Part shown: positions 47,780 to 57,464 of the stretch, one piece after another
Numbering within the stretch: the stretch's first letter is position 1
Layout: the number at the start of each line of letters is the position of its first letter
Source: Terriglobia bacterium
Lineage (GTDB): Bacteria; Acidobacteriota; Terriglobia; Acidiferrales; UBA7541
Assembly: GCA_020072785.1 (NCBI GenBank)
Contig: JAIQGG010000004.1
Span: 186,001 to 250,000 of the forward strand
DNA length: 64,000 bases
Reading direction: 5' to 3'
Position numbers and translations under genes: made by a program
The notes under the pieces: model-generated
Told to the model about the DNA's origin: nothing
Databases searched by the model: none
What the model saw: the letters and a program-made list of their open reading frames with translations, nothing else

Positions 47780-48441
47780 GCTTCGCCATGGTACGCGTCA
47801 AAATCTGCGGCATCACTAACTGGCCCGACGCCCGCGCCGCTTGCGACGCCGGCGCCGCCGCCCTGGGCTTCAATTTTTACGAGCCCAGCCCGCGCGCCGT
47901 CTCTCCCGCCGCAGCCTGGAAAATCCTGCGCCGCCTGCCGCCCTTCGTCGAGCCGGTCGGCGTCTTCGTCAACTGGACACCCGGCGCCGTGCTCTCGCTC
48001 GCCGACGCCCTGCAACTCACCTCCGTACAGTTGCACGGCGACGAAACGCCGCGCGACGTGGCCGCCTGCGCGCGCCGCCGCCGCGTCATCAAGGCCTTCC
48101 GCGTGGGTCCCGGCTTCTCCCTGGCCGCCCTGCGCCGCTACTCCGCCGCCGCGGCCTTTCTCTTCGACGCCGCCCGGGCAGGCCAATATGGCGGTACGGG
48201 ACAGACCACCGACTGGGCCCTGGCTGGCCAGGCAGCGCGCTCACGCCGTATCATTTTGGCAGGTGGCTTGACGCCGGAAAACGTCGCCGAGGCCATTCGC
48301 CGCGTCCGCCCCTATGCCGTGGACGTCGCGAGCGGCGTCGAATCGCGGCCCGGCAGGAAAGACCCCGGCAAGTTGCGCGCCTTCTTCGCGGAAGTGCAGC
48401 GCGCCAGCCGCGAACTCGCCGCAAAAACGGAGAAGCGCTAA
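47776..48441 (+). CDS. trpF: phosphoribosylanthranilate isomerase
   Basis: A 221-residue enzyme that isomerises N-(5'-phosphoribosyl)anthranilate in tryptophan synthesis. The N-terminal VKICGIT motif contains the catalytic Cys; QLHGDE and [10 protein letters not shown] are family signatures, with the catalytic Asp in LFDAA. A GTG start overlaps the trpC stop (GTGA); the ATG at 47788 is an alternative that gives the shorter [10 protein letters not shown] start. Confidence 0.95.
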   Translation: MSFAMVRVKICGITNWPDARAACDAGAAALGFNFYEPSPRAVSPAAAWKILRRLPPFVEPVGVFVNWTPGAVLSLADALQLTSVQLHGDETPRDVAACARRRRVIKAFRVGPGFSLAALRRYSAAAAFLFDAARAGQYGGTGQTTDWALAGQAARSRRIILAGGLTPENVAEAIRRVRPYAVDVASGVESRPGRKDPGKLRAFFAEVQRASRELAAKTEKR

Positions 48442-48446
48442 ACCCG

Positions 48447-49658
48447 ATGAGCTCTTTGACCCAGCCCGCTGCCGCTGTCCCCGGACGCTTCGGTCCCTAC
48501 GGAGGGCGCTACGTCCCGGAAACGCTGATGGCCCCGCTCGAAGAGCTGGAGCGCGCCTATGAAGCCGCGAAAGCCGATCCGGCCTTCCGCGCCGAATTCG
48601 CATCCCTGCTGAAGAATTTTGCCGGGCGGCCCACTCCGCTGCAGCATGCCGGGCGCCTCTCTGCGCACCTCGGTGGTCCCAAGATCTATCTCAAGCGCGA
48701 AGACCTGCTGCACACCGGCGCGCACAAGATCAACAACGCCATCGGCCAGGGCCTGCTCGCCGTGCGCATGGGCAAGCCGCGCATCGTCGCGGAGACCGGG
48801 GCGGGCCAGCACGGCGTCGCTTCCGCCACCGTCGCCGCGAAGTTGGGACTGCAGTGCACCGTCTACATGGGCACGGAGGACATGGCCCGCCAGGCGCTCA
48901 ACGTCGCCCGCATGCGCATGCTCGGCGCGGAAGTCATCGGCGTGGAATCCGGCAGCCGCACGCTGAAAGACGCCATCAACGAAGCCATGCGCGACTGGGT
49001 CACCAACGTTCGCACCACCCACTATCTCCTCGGCTCGGTCCTCGGCGCGCATCCCTATCCCACCATGGTGCGCGATTTCCACGCGGTCATCGGGCGCGAG
49101 GCCAAACAGCAGATCCTGGACGCGGAAAAGCGCCTGCCCACGCATCTCTACGCCTGCGTTGGCGGCGGCTCCAACGCCATCGGCCTCTTCCACGAATTTC
49201 TTGCTGACCGCGCCATCAAGCTGGTCGGCGTCGAAGCCGGCGGCCGCGGCAGCCAGCTCGGCGAGCATGCCGCGCGGCTGGCCGCCGCGCAGGGCTACTC
49301 CGGCGCGCGCCCCGGCGTGCTCCAGGGCACCTACACCTACGTCCTGCAGACCGCCGACGGCCAGATCGCCGCGACCCATTCCGTTTCCGCAGGCCTCGAC
49401 TACCCGGCCATCGGCCCCGAGCACGCCTGGCTCGCCGACCAGAAGCGCGCCGAATACTTTGCCGTCAGCGACACCCAGGCCCTCGCCGCCGCCAAGCTCC
49501 TCGCGCGCCTCGAAGGCATCATCCCCGCGCTCGAAAGCGCCCACGCCCTCGCCGGCCTGATCGAGCGCCTACCGAACTTTTCCAAGGACGATCTGGTCAT
49601 CGTGAATATCTCCGGCCGCGGTGACAAGGACATGGACACCTACGCCCGGCTGCTCTAG
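48447..49658 (+). CDS. trpB: tryptophan synthase beta subunit
   Basis: A 403-residue PLP enzyme that joins indole and serine. [13 protein letters not shown] starts the protein, the PLP Lys is in [10 protein letters not shown], and the phosphate-binding block is [20 protein letters not shown] and ISGRGDKD are also present. The ATG at 48447 lies 5 nt after trpF; the frame is open further upstream but only as a shadow of trpF. Length is normal for TrpB1. Confidence 0.97.
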   Translation: MSSLTQPAAAVPGRFGPYGGRYVPETLMAPLEELERAYEAAKADPAFRAEFASLLKNFAGRPTPLQHAGRLSAHLGGPKIYLKREDLLHTGAHKINNAIGQGLLAVRMGKPRIVAETGAGQHGVASATVAAKLGLQCTVYMGTEDMARQALNVARMRMLGAEVIGVESGSRTLKDAINEAMRDWVTNVRTTHYLLGSVLGAHPYPTMVRDFHAVIGREAKQQILDAEKRLPTHLYACVGGGSNAIGLFHEFLADRAIKLVGVEAGGRGSQLGEHAARLAAAQGYSGARPGVLQGTYTYVLQTADGQIAATHSVSAGLDYPAIGPEHAWLADQKRAEYFAVSDTQALAAAKLLARLEGIIPALESAHALAGLIERLPNFSKDDLVIVNISGRGDKDMDTYARLL

Positions 49659-49674
49659 CCGGCGGCGCATCCCG

Positions 49675-50520
49675 ATGACCACTGCCAACTCCAAAACGAC
49701 GCGCATTGCAAAACGCTTCGCCGAACTCCGCGCCCGCGGCGAAATGGGCCTCGTCGCCTACATCACCGCCGGCGATCCTTCGCTCGACGCCACGCTCCGC
49801 TACGTCCTGGCCCTGGCCGAGGCCGGCGCCGACGTCATCGAACTGGGCGTGCCCTTCAGCGATCCCGTCGCCGACGGCCCGACCATCCAGCGCGCCAGCG
49901 ACCGCGCCCTCAAGGGTGGCGCGACCCTCGCCGGTGTCCTCGAACTCGTCCGCCGCATCCGCCAAACCTGCGAAGTTCCTCTGGTGCTCTTCAGCTACTA
50001 CAATCCCATCCTGCAGATGGGCCTCGAAAAATTTGCGGCAGCGGCCGCCAGCGCCGGCGCCGACGGCGTCCTCGTCACCGACCTCACCCCGGAAGAGTCC
50101 GCCGACTACCGCCGCATCCTCGCCGCGCGCGGCCTGGACACCATCTTCCTCGCCGCGCCCACCTCCACCGACGAACGTCTGGCCAAGATCGCCGCGTGCA
50201 CCTCCGGCTTCCTCTACCTGATTTCGCGCACCGGCGTCACCGGAGCGCAGGAGGCCCTCCTGGAAGATTTGCCGGCGCTGGTGCGCCGCCTGCGCGCGGT
50301 TTCGCCGCTGCCCATCGCCATCGGCTTCGGGGTCTCGCTGCCCGGCCACGTTTCGGTTCTGGGCGGCCTCGCGGATGCCGCCGTCGTCGGTTCGGCGCTG
50401 GTCGCGGAGATCGAGAAGGCCGCCACGCCGGAAGCCGCGGCCGCGGCGCTCGCCGGGCGCCTGCGCGCGTTGAAAGACGCCGCGCGCCGCGGACTCAGCC
50501 GCAGGGAAAACGCATCATGA
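49675..50520 (+). CDS. trpA: tryptophan synthase alpha subunit
   Basis: A 281-residue TIM barrel that splits indole-glycerol phosphate. Catalytic Glu is in ELGVPFSDPVADGPTIQRA (with Asp in the loop), and YYNPILQMG, GVLVTDLTPEE and YLISRTGVTG are typical. The chosen ATG is 16 nt after the trpB stop. Its stop overlaps the next start (ATGA). Confidence 0.96.
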   Translation: MTTANSKTTRIAKRFAELRARGEMGLVAYITAGDPSLDATLRYVLALAEAGADVIELGVPFSDPVADGPTIQRASDRALKGGATLAGVLELVRRIRQTCEVPLVLFSYYNPILQMGLEKFAAAAASAGADGVLVTDLTPEESADYRRILAARGLDTIFLAAPTSTDERLAKIAACTSGFLYLISRTGVTGAQEALLEDLPALVRRLRAVSPLPIAIGFGVSLPGHVSVLGGLADAAVVGSALVAEIEKAATPEAAAAALAGRLRALKDAARRGLSRRENAS

Positions 50521-50834
50521 GCATCGAGGATTGGCGCCGCAGAATCGATGAGATCGACCGGCAGCTCGTCGCTCTGCTGAACGAGCGCTCGCGCTGCGCC
50601 ATCGAGATCGGCCGCCAGAAGCAGCGGGAAAACCTCCCGCTCTACCAGCCGGACCGCGAAAGGGAAGTGCTGGCCGCGGCGGAACATGCCAATTCCGGCC
50701 CGCTCTCGAACCAGGCCATCCGCCGCCTCTTCGAGCGCATCATCGACGAGGCCCGCTCCGCCGAGCGCGCCGCGATGCATCCGGAAGGCGCTCCGGAAAA
50801 AGATTCCGACCCCACCCGGCCTACCGGGCACTGA
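50517..50834 (+). CDS. AroQ-type chorismate mutase
   Basis: A 105-residue all-helical monofunctional chorismate mutase converting chorismate to prephenate. The pattern [27 protein letters not shown] and DREREVL carries the conserved Arg, Lys and Glu. The ATG overlaps the trpA stop (ATGA), so it is translationally coupled. It supplies prephenate for the tyrA product encoded two genes downstream. Confidence 0.93.
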   Translation: MSIEDWRRRIDEIDRQLVALLNERSRCAIEIGRQKQRENLPLYQPDREREVLAAAEHANSGPLSNQAIRRLFERIIDEARSAERAAMHPEGAPEKDSDPTRPTGH

Positions 50835-50856
50835 GGCCGGAGAACAGGGAAGGTTC

Positions 50857-51876
50857 ATGGTCATCGTCATGCAAGAGGGGGCGACCGACGCCCAGATTCA
50901 GAACGTAATCGACCGGCTCGTCGCCGCCGGCTTCAACGTCCATCGCTCCACCGGGGAATCCCACACGGTTCTCGGCGCGGTCGGCGTGCACCGCGACTTC
51001 GATCACCGCGACTTCGAGCTGCTCGAAGGCGTGCGCGAAGTCATGCGCATCACCCAGCCCTTCAAGCTGGCCAGCCGCCAGTTCCGCCCCGAAGGCACCA
51101 TCGTGGATCTCGGCCGCGGTGTGCGCATCGGCGGCAACGATGTCGTCGTGGCCGCCGGGCCCTGCTCGGTCGAATCCCGCGAGCAGATTCACGCCGTCGC
51201 CGAAAGCGTCGCCAAAGCTGGCGCCAAAATTCTCCGCGCCGGCGCCTTCAAGCCGCGCACCTCGCCCTACGCCTTCCAGGGCCTCGGCGAAAAGGGCTTG
51301 CAGCTGATGCGCGAAGCCGCCGACAAGTTCGGTCTCTGCACCGTCAGCGAGGTGATGGACCCGTCGCAGATTCAGATGATGCTCGGCTACGTGGACATGT
51401 TCCAGGTCGGCGCGCGCAACATGCAGAACTACCATCTCCTCCGCGCCCTCGGCGAACTCAAAAAGCCCGTGCTCCTCAAGCGCGGCATGTCCGCCACCAT
51501 GGAAGAACTGCTGCTCAGCGCCGAGTACATTCTCTCCGGCGGTAATTTCAATGTCGTCCTCTGCGAGCGCGGCATCCGCACCTTCGAAACCTACACCCGC
51601 AACACCTTCGACATCGCCGCCATTCCCGTCATCAAGAAGCTCTCGCACCTCCCCATGATGGCCGATCCCTCCCACGGCACCGGCCGCCGCGACAAGGTCG
51701 CCCCCATGGCTCGTGCCGCTGTGGCCGCCGGTGCCGATGGCCTGCTCATCGAAGTCCACAACGATCCCGACCACGCCCTCTCCGACGGCGCGCAGTCCCT
51801 CTTTCCCGAGCAGTTCGCACAGCTCATGGGCGAACTGCGCATCATCGCCCCGGCCATCGGCCGCCGGATGGCCTGA
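50857..51876 (+). CDS. aroF: 3-deoxy-7-phosphoheptulonate synthase
   Basis: A 339-residue DAHP synthase, first enzyme of the shikimate pathway. Residues 1-70 are a ferredoxin-like regulatory domain ([20 protein letters not shown]), and the barrel follows with [48 protein letters not shown] and IEVHNDP. This is the type I-beta form, whose N-terminal domain mediates Tyr or Phe feedback. AGGGAAGG lies 5 nt before the ATG. A chorismate mutase gene precedes it, and in relatives the two enzymes can be linked for feedback. Confidence 0.96.
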   Translation: MVIVMQEGATDAQIQNVIDRLVAAGFNVHRSTGESHTVLGAVGVHRDFDHRDFELLEGVREVMRITQPFKLASRQFRPEGTIVDLGRGVRIGGNDVVVAAGPCSVESREQIHAVAESVAKAGAKILRAGAFKPRTSPYAFQGLGEKGLQLMREAADKFGLCTVSEVMDPSQIQMMLGYVDMFQVGARNMQNYHLLRALGELKKPVLLKRGMSATMEELLLSAEYILSGGNFNVVLCERGIRTFETYTRNTFDIAAIPVIKKLSHLPMMADPSHGTGRRDKVAPMARAAVAAGADGLLIEVHNDPDHALSDGAQSLFPEQFAQLMGELRIIAPAIGRRMA

Positions 51877-51879
51877 CCC

Positions 51880-52764
51880 ATGCCTCCTACCGCCACTTTC
51901 CGAAACGCCGTCATCCTCGGCACCGGTCTGATCGGCGGCTCCTTCGGCCTGGCCCTGCGCAAGTATGCCCCGGAAATCCGCGTGGCCGGCTGGGACCGCG
52001 AAGCAGCCGTGCGCGCAGCGCTGGCGCGCGGCGCGGTTCAGGAAGCCTACTCCGGCGAGCTGGCTCCCGCTCTGGCCGGCTCCGATCTCATCTACATCGC
52101 CCTGCCCATCGGCGTCACCATTGATCTCCTCCCGGAGATCGTGCGCCACGCCCCGCCGGGCGCTTTGCTCACCGACGCCTGCAGCACCAAGATGCGCATC
52201 TGCCAGCGCGCCACCGAAGTCTTCGCCGCCAACCCCGGCGACGGCCTCCTGCTGCTGCCCGGCCATCCCATGGCCGGCAAGGAGCTCTCCGGCGTGGCCC
52301 ATGCGGATGCGGAACTCTTTCGCGACGCCACCTACGCGTTGATTGGCGAAGGAGAATTGCGCGACGCGCCCCGCGCGCGGGCGTTCGCCGCTCTGCTGGA
52401 GCGTCTCGGCGCGCGCCCCCTGTGGATCGGCGCGCAGAAGCACGATTGGGCGGTGGGCATGGTCTCGCACCTGCCGCAACTCGCCGCCGTGGCCCTGGGA
52501 TCGTTTCTTCACGGGCAGATCGATGAAACCGGCCTGCCCATCACCCTCGCGGGCTCCGGCCTGCGCGACTCCCTCCGCCTGGCCGGCAGTCCTTACTCCA
52601 CCTGGCGCGACATTCTCCTCACCAACCGCGATTTTCTCTCCGCCGCCCTGGCCGTCTATGCCCGCCACATCGAGGACCTGCGCGAAAAACTTTCCTCCCG
52701 GGAACTCGAAGCCGATTTCGACGCCGCCAACGAACTCTACAAACTCCTCCGCGATTTGAAGTAA
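51880..52764 (+). CDS. tyrA: prephenate dehydrogenase
   Basis: A 294-residue NAD(P)-dependent enzyme of tyrosine synthesis. The Rossmann motif is [27 protein letters not shown] carries the catalytic His region, and [13 protein letters not shown] matches the helical dimer domain. There is no ACT domain, so feedback control probably lies at DAHP synthase. It starts 3 nt after the DAHP synthase stop and ends the operon. Confidence 0.93.
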   Translation: MPPTATFRNAVILGTGLIGGSFGLALRKYAPEIRVAGWDREAAVRAALARGAVQEAYSGELAPALAGSDLIYIALPIGVTIDLLPEIVRHAPPGALLTDACSTKMRICQRATEVFAANPGDGLLLLPGHPMAGKELSGVAHADAELFRDATYALIGEGELRDAPRARAFAALLERLGARPLWIGAQKHDWAVGMVSHLPQLAAVALGSFLHGQIDETGLPITLAGSGLRDSLRLAGSPYSTWRDILLTNRDFLSAALAVYARHIEDLREKLSSRELEADFDAANELYKLLRDLK

Positions 52765-52799
52765 ACTGCACCGTACACGTTCCTGGTGCGGGAGATTCC

Positions 52800-53495
52800 A
52801 TGGACAAACGCGTAGCCTCCGCCGACGCCGCCATCGCCAAGCTCACGGACGGCGCCACCATCCTCATGGGCGGCTTCGGCCTCTGCGGCATCCCCGAAAA
52901 TCTCATCGCCGCCGTGCGCCGCAAGGGCGCCAAGGACCTCACCATCGTCTCCAACAACGCCGGCGTGGACGATTTCGGCATCGGCCTGCTTCTGCAGACC
53001 CGTCAGGTCAAGAAGATGATCTCCACGTACGTCGGCGAGAACAAACTTTTCGAGCAACTGGTCCTCAGCGGCGAGCTGCAGGTGGAGCTGAACCCCCAGG
53101 GAACCCTGGCCGAGCGCCTGCGCGCCGGCGGCGCGGGCATCCCCGGCTTCTACACGCCCACTGGCTACGGCACCATGGTCGCCGAAGGCAAGGAAGTGCG
53201 CGAATTCGACGGCCGCAAATACATCCTCGAGCGCGCCCTGCGCGGCAACTTTGCCTTCGTCAAGGCCTGGAAGGGCGATCGCTGGGGCAACCTCGTCTAC
53301 CGCAAGACCGCGCGCAACTTCAATCCCATGATGGCCACCGCCGCGGACTACGTCATCGCCGAAGTCGAGCAGCTCGTGGACAACGGCGAGCTCGACCCCG
53401 ACCAGGTGCACACACCCGGCATTTTCGTGGACGCCATTTTTCAGGGCCCGCGCTACGAAAAGCGCATCGAGCGCCGCACCACGCGCAAGGCCTGA
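52800..53495 (+). CDS. scoA: 3-oxoacid CoA-transferase subunit A
   Basis: A 231-residue alpha subunit of succinyl-CoA:acetoacetate-type CoA transferase. The Gly-rich motif is [19 protein letters not shown], and the signature [12 protein letters not shown] is typical. The gene is followed, after a 165-nt spacer of hairpin repeats, by the beta subunit. Acetoacetate or another 3-oxoacid is the likely substrate. Confidence 0.94.
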   Translation: MDKRVASADAAIAKLTDGATILMGGFGLCGIPENLIAAVRRKGAKDLTIVSNNAGVDDFGIGLLLQTRQVKKMISTYVGENKLFEQLVLSGELQVELNPQGTLAERLRAGGAGIPGFYTPTGYGTMVAEGKEVREFDGRKYILERALRGNFAFVKAWKGDRWGNLVYRKTARNFNPMMATAADYVIAEVEQLVDNGELDPDQVHTPGIFVDAIFQGPRYEKRIERRTTRKA

Positions 53496-53500
53496 TTCTG

Positions 53501-53648
53501 TAGGGGCGGGGCTTGCCCCGTCCGCTGGTTCTAGCGGTGGCCAGCAGGAGCACAGGCTTCCATCTGTGCCAGCGTCAGCGCCGCATGGACGTTTCATTCG
53601 CAGCTGTTTTTCTCTTACTGTGAACTGTAAACTGACAACTGAAAACTC
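53501..53648. repeat. composite hairpin and heptamer repeat between scoA and scoB
   Basis: Three hairpins lie in a row: CGGGG/CCCCG (53507-53520), CCGCT/AGCGG (53522-53537) and GCACAG/CTGTGC (53550-53569). They are followed by four degenerate 7-bp tandem units ending in AACTG (53621-53648: TGAACTG, TAAACTG, ACAACTG, AAAACTC). The scoB ribosome-binding site CGGAG begins at the end of this block. Confidence 0.65.
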
Positions 53649-53660
53649 GGAGTAATCCCC

Positions 53661-54332
53661 ATGCCGCTCACTGAGGATCAAAAACGCGAACGCATCGCCC
53701 GCCGCATCGCTCGCGAGCTGCGCGACGGCTACTACGTCAATCTCGGCATCGGCATGCCCACCCTCGTTGCCAACTACATCCCCGCGGGCATGGACGTCGT
53801 CCTGCAATCGGAAAACGGCATGCTCGGCGTAGGCCCCTATCCGCTCGACGCCGAAGTGGATCCCGATCTCATCAACGCGGGCAAAGAAACCGTCTCGGAG
53901 ATTTCCGGCTCCTGCTATTTCTCCAGCGCCGACTCCTTCGCCATGATTCGCGGCGGCCACGTGGACCTCACCGTCCTCGGCGCCCTGCAGGTGGACGAAA
54001 AGGGCACCCTCGCCAACTGGGCCATCCCCGGCAAAATGCTCAAGGGCATGGGCGGGGCCATGGATCTCGTCGCCGGCGCCAAGCGCGTCTTCATCGCCAT
54101 GGAGCACGCCACGCGCGACAACAAGCCCAAAATCCTCAAGCACTGCACCCTCCCGCTCACCGGCGTGGAGGTCGTCGACCACATCGTCACCGAGCTGGCC
54201 CTGATCGACGTCACCCCGGAGGGCCTGCTCCTCCGCGAACTGGCCCCCGACGCCACCCTCGCCCAGGTCCAGTCGCTCACCGAACCGCAGCTCCTGCTGC
54301 CCCCCGGCGGCCCCCAGCCCATGCCCGTCTGA
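53661..54332 (+). CDS. scoB: 3-oxoacid CoA-transferase subunit B
   Basis: A 223-residue beta subunit carrying the catalytic Glu in SENGMLG (E51). [17 protein letters not shown] and [18 protein letters not shown] are family motifs. CGGAG is 8 nt before the ATG. It works with the alpha subunit encoded 165 nt upstream; the repeat-filled gap could affect the ratio of the two subunits. Confidence 0.95.
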   Translation: MPLTEDQKRERIARRIARELRDGYYVNLGIGMPTLVANYIPAGMDVVLQSENGMLGVGPYPLDAEVDPDLINAGKETVSEISGSCYFSSADSFAMIRGGHVDLTVLGALQVDEKGTLANWAIPGKMLKGMGGAMDLVAGAKRVFIAMEHATRDNKPKILKHCTLPLTGVEVVDHIVTELALIDVTPEGLLLRELAPDATLAQVQSLTEPQLLLPPGGPQPMPV

Positions 54333-54450
54333 CGCGACGCGGTGCCTCTCGCTTTCCGCCACGGCCCGCTATTCACTCTTTCTTCACCCGCAAGCCGCAA
54401 AATGACGAAACTGCGCTAGTCTCGGAACGAGGAGCACACCCAGGCCGCCC

Positions 54451-54759
54451 ATGGACATCCCTTCCATCGTTGTCGTCAGTCTCCACAACCCCAAGGAGAA
54501 GATCTGGGGCGAGTTGCTCTCCATTCAGCCTTCCGGCATCACCATCCGCGGCATCGACCTGAACTCCTTCGACCATTTCGTCCGCCAGACCAGCGACCCC
54601 GACGGCGAGCGCACCGGCCTGCCCACTCTCTTTTTCCCCATGAACCGCATCGAGCGCATCGCCCTCGACGAGCCCTCCGGCGCTATCCCTTCCATGGCCG
54701 AGCTCTTTGCGCGCAAGGCCGGCCGCACCCTGGCCGATTATCTGGCCCAGTTCGCCTGA
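54451..54759 (+). CDS. 102-aa hypothetical protein
   Basis: I do not recognise this family. The protein is short, mixed alpha/beta, and starts MDIPSIVVVSLHNPKEKIWGE, followed by GITIRGIDLNSFD and RIERIALDEPSG, which looks like a small Sm-like or barrel domain. GAGGAG lies about 18 nt upstream of the ATG. It is followed after 21 nt by the phosphatidyltransferase gene. Confidence 0.7.
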   Translation: MDIPSIVVVSLHNPKEKIWGELLSIQPSGITIRGIDLNSFDHFVRQTSDPDGERTGLPTLFFPMNRIERIALDEPSGAIPSMAELFARKAGRTLADYLAQFA

Positions 54760-54780
54760 ACTGCGTTACAATTTCTGCAA

Positions 54781-55332
54781 ATGTCTGGCCGGATCTGGAC
54801 GGTCCCCAATCAGATTACGCTGTTGCGCCTCGGCTTCCTGCCGGGCTTCCTCATTCTGATTTTCTATGAGCGCTACGGCTGGGCTCTGGGCGTGCTGGTT
54901 CTGGCGGGTCTCTCGGACGGCGTTGACGGTCTGCTGGCGCGGCGCCTCAATCAGAAGTCGGAGCTCGGCGCCTATCTCGATCCCATTGCCGACAAGCTGA
55001 TGCTCTCCTCTTCCTTCGTCATCCTGGCCTTCAAACACAAGATTGCCTGGTGGCTGACCATTCTCATCCTCAGCCGGGACGTCCTTATGCTCATGGTCGC
55101 CGCGGTCATTCTGCTTATCTCCGGCTACCGCCCGTTTCCGCCCAGCATTTACGGCAAGCTCACCACCACGGTTCAGATCCTGCTGGTCTTCACCGTGATT
55201 GCCGCCGCGGCCTTCCACGCCGCCTGGCTGGAGACTATTCAGCACCCGCTCATCTACGTCGTCGCTGGCTTCACCGTGCTCTCCGGCTTTCACTACAGCT
55301 TTGTGATCGCCCGCCGCCTGCACGTCGCCTGA
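54781..55332 (+). CDS. CDP-alcohol phosphatidyltransferase
   Basis: A 183-residue inner-membrane enzyme of phospholipid synthesis, probably phosphatidylglycerophosphate or related synthase. The full CDP-OH-P motif reads SDGVDGLLARRLNQKSELG with AYLDPIADK (D-x2-DG-x2-AR-x8-G-x3-D-x3-D). About five TM segments follow. TACAAT lies 8 nt before the ATG (54767-54772), so the transcript could have almost no leader. The alcohol substrate is not determined. Confidence 0.9.
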   Translation: MSGRIWTVPNQITLLRLGFLPGFLILIFYERYGWALGVLVLAGLSDGVDGLLARRLNQKSELGAYLDPIADKLMLSSSFVILAFKHKIAWWLTILILSRDVLMLMVAAVILLISGYRPFPPSIYGKLTTTVQILLVFTVIAAAAFHAAWLETIQHPLIYVVAGFTVLSGFHYSFVIARRLHVA

Positions 55333-55401
55333 GCACCCGGGCCGCCCCCTTCGCTTTGCCGCGCTCCGGAGCACAGCCGGCAGGACTTTTTCCGCACGCT
55401 G

Positions 55402-56298
55402 TTAAATCTTCACAAACTGCTTCAGCATCATCGCGAAGCTGCCCACCACGATCAGTCCTGCGAGCCACCCCAGCGCCTGCGCCCTCTGCCACTCGGCTCC
55501 GGCCAGCGGCTCGCGGTCCGCGAACAGTTTCCCCAGTACGAAGCCCGCGGCCAGCCCTCCGAAGTGCGCCGCGTTGTCCACCCCCGGCAGCGAGAATCCG
55601 ATCAGGAAGATGATGACCACCCAGGTCAGCAGCCGCGAGCGCATCACCTTCATATGCACTCCCCCGCGTTTCGTGGTGATCGCCAGCATCAGCCCGATCA
55701 GCCCCATCAGCGCTCCGCTGGCTCCCACCGCCAGATGCCCGAACAGCGCGCTCACCATGAAACTGAATATTCCCGTGAACACGTAGAGAAACAGGTAGCG
55801 CGGTGAACCGTAGAGCTCCTCCAGCGTCGGCCCGATGTCCAGCAGCACCATCATGTTGGACCCGATGTGGATCAGGCTCCCGTGCAGAAACATCGCCGTC
55901 ACCAGCCGGAACCACTGCCCCTGCAGGATCAGGTCGATCCGGCTGGCCCCCAGCGTATTCAGCGCCTGCCCGCTGATCCCCCCGAACAGGCTGAAGCCCC
56001 CGCCCGCCTGCGCCGTCATCGCCAGGCTGATCCCATAGAGCAGGATATTTACGATCAGCAGCACGGAGGTGACCGGCGCGCGCCCCCCGAAGAAGCCGGC
56101 AAGCTTGCGGCTTGCCGCGGCCATCGAAAAATTGATCCCGCTGCCGCATTCGTGGCAGCGCGTCGCCGTGATGCCCACCAGCGCTCCGCAGGCCGGGCAC
56201 ACTTTCGGCCGCGGCTGCTGTTCGCCGCCGCCGAAAAATCCGCGCAACGCGCTCTTCCATCGTTCGATTCGCCATTGCCAGCGATAGGGAAGTGCCAA
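55402..56298 (-). CDS. rhomboid-family intramembrane serine protease
   Basis: A 298-residue membrane protease from the TTG start. A zinc ribbon (CPACG, then CHECG) precedes six or more TM segments. The catalytic Ser is in VGASGALMGL, the partner His in NAAHFGGLAAG, and HGSLIHIGSNMMVL has the conserved His and Asn. I prefer the TTG at 56298, preceded by GGAGGAC. An ATG at 56376 would overlap the divergent gene's start codon and place that gene's TATAAT promoter inside coding sequence. Confidence 0.85.
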   Translation of the reverse strand: MALPYRWQWRIERWKSALRGFFGGGEQQPRPKVCPACGALVGITATRCHECGSGINFSMAAASRKLAGFFGGRAPVTSVLLIVNILLYGISLAMTAQAGGGFSLFGGISGQALNTLGASRIDLILQGQWFRLVTAMFLHGSLIHIGSNMMVLLDIGPTLEELYGSPRYLFLYVFTGIFSFMVSALFGHLAVGASGALMGLIGLMLAITTKRGGVHMKVMRSRLLTWVVIIFLIGFSLPGVDNAAHFGGLAAGFVLGKLFADREPLAGAEWQRAQALGWLAGLIVVGSFAMMLKQFVKI

Positions 56299-56307
56299 TC
56301 GTCCTCC

Positions 56308-56336
56308 TTGCGGCCCGTCCTGCGCATTCCTATAAT
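56308..56336 (+). promoter_or_regulatory. sigma-70 promoter of the 63-aa gene
   Basis: TTGCGG (56308-56313), a 17-nt spacer and a perfect TATAAT (56331-56336) lie 38 nt upstream of the 63-residue gene and between it and the preferred start of the divergent rhomboid gene. Confidence 0.65.
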
Positions 56337-56374
56337 ACCGGAATCGCCCCGGGCGTCTGCGGTGCGTCTCACTC

Positions 56375-56566
56375 ATGGACAAATTTACTCAGATCGGCCA
56401 GCGCCTCGACGATGAGTTGAACCGTCTGCGCCATTTCCTCGAAGACCAACTCGCCCCCGAAGCCGAACGCCGCACCGCGGAATTTTTCCGCGAACTTTCG
56501 CAAACGCTCAATGCCGCCGCGAGCAAACTGGAGTCCCATGTGGCCTCGCGCCGCCCGCGCTCATGA
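56375..56566 (+). CDS. 63-aa helical protein
   Basis: A small, charged, predicted coiled-coil protein (MDKFTQIGQRLDDELNRL, AERRTAEFFRELSQTL). I do not recognise a function. A good sigma-70 promoter lies upstream. The RlpA-like gene starts 13 nt after its stop, so the two are probably co-transcribed. Confidence 0.7.
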   Translation: MDKFTQIGQRLDDELNRLRHFLEDQLAPEAERRTAEFFRELSQTLNAAASKLESHVASRRPRS

Positions 56567-56579
56567 ACCAGGACTCCCA

Positions 56580-57464
56580 GTGACCGCCCGGCCGTTCCGG
56601 CGGTCTTACCAGCCCCCACAGCCCGGGTCCTTCCGCGCGGCGCAGCTTCTCCGCCCGGGAGGCTCTCTCTCCGCTCTTTCTTTTCTCTGTGTCCTATGTG
56701 CGCTCTGTGTTTCTCTTTTCTCCGGCTGCGGCTCGCGCCGCCCCGTCGTTGATCGCCGGCAGCCTCCTCCTCTCGCTCCGGCGCCCGCGCCGCCGGAAAA
56801 CAGCGCGCCCGCCGCCGCGCCCTCGGCCAAGCGGCCCGCGCGGACGCCCGCCGCCCCGGCCCCCGCCGGCCATGTCGTTGACCGCCTCGCGGTCACGCAT
56901 ACAGAAGAAGGCAACGCCTCCTGGTACGGCGTGCCCTTCGACGGCCGCCGTGCCTCCAACGGCGAAATCTACGACATGAACCGCATGACCGCCGCGCACC
57001 GCACCCTGCCTTTCGATACCATGCTGCGCGTCACCAATCTCAGCAACGGCCGCAGCGCCACCGTGCGCGTCACCGACCGCGGTCCCTTCGTCGAGAACCG
57101 CATCATCGATCTCTCCCTCGCCGCCGCCCGCGAGCTGGACATGGTCGGCGCCGGCGTCGTCCCCGTGCGCCTCGAAGTCCTTTCCGGCCCCGATCCTTCC
57201 CTCGGCTTCTTCACCGTGCAGGTCGGCGCCTTCCGCGACCGCAGCAACGCCGAGCGCCTCCGTGATCGCCTGAGCGCTGCCTATTCGCCCATCTTCATCC
57301 AGTCCTATGATTCACCCGATGGTCTCTTCTACCGCGTGCGCGTCGGCCGCAGCAAGGACGAAGAGGCCGCGCGCCAGCTCGGCGAATCGCTGCGCGCCAG
57401 GGAAGGTTTCACGCCGTTCGTCATTCGCCTGGATGAAACCGCTGCCCCAGGAGGAACCCCGTGA
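56580..57464 (+). CDS. rlpA: RlpA-like lipoprotein with SPOR domain
   Basis: A 294-residue outer-membrane lipoprotein, probably a septal lytic transglycosylase acting on denuded peptidoglycan. The lipobox is SLFSGC. A Pro/Ala-rich linker leads to the double-psi beta-barrel (GNASWYGVPFDGRRASNGE, catalytic Asp in TDRGPF), then a C-terminal SPOR domain (FFTVQVGAFRDRSNAERL). I chose the GTG at 56580 (AGGA upstream). Two repeat-like DNA stretches fall in the coding sequence: a CTCTGTG-type run in the signal region (about 56688-56725) and a REP-like 20-mer in the linker (56877-56896). Its stop overlaps the next gene's start. Confidence 0.88.
   Translation: MTARPFRRSYQPPQPGSFRAAQLLRPGGSLSALSFLCVLCALCVSLFSGCGSRRPVVDRRQPPPLAPAPAPPENSAPAAAPSAKRPARTPAAPAPAGHVVDRLAVTHTEEGNASWYGVPFDGRRASNGEIYDMNRMTAAHRTLPFDTMLRVTNLSNGRSATVRVTDRGPFVENRIIDLSLAAARELDMVGAGVVPVRLEVLSGPDPSLGFFTVQVGAFRDRSNAERLRDRLSAAYSPIFIQSYDSPDGLFYRVRVGRSKDEEAARQLGESLRAREGFTPFVIRLDETAAPGGTP
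56877..56896 (+). repeat. REP-like palindromic repeat inside the RlpA-like gene
   Basis: GTTGACCGCCTCGCGGTCAC differs from the 7555 copy at one base and is also followed by an AGAAGAAGGC-like tail. It is translated in frame as VDRLAVT within the Pro/Ala-rich linker. Confidence 0.75.
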
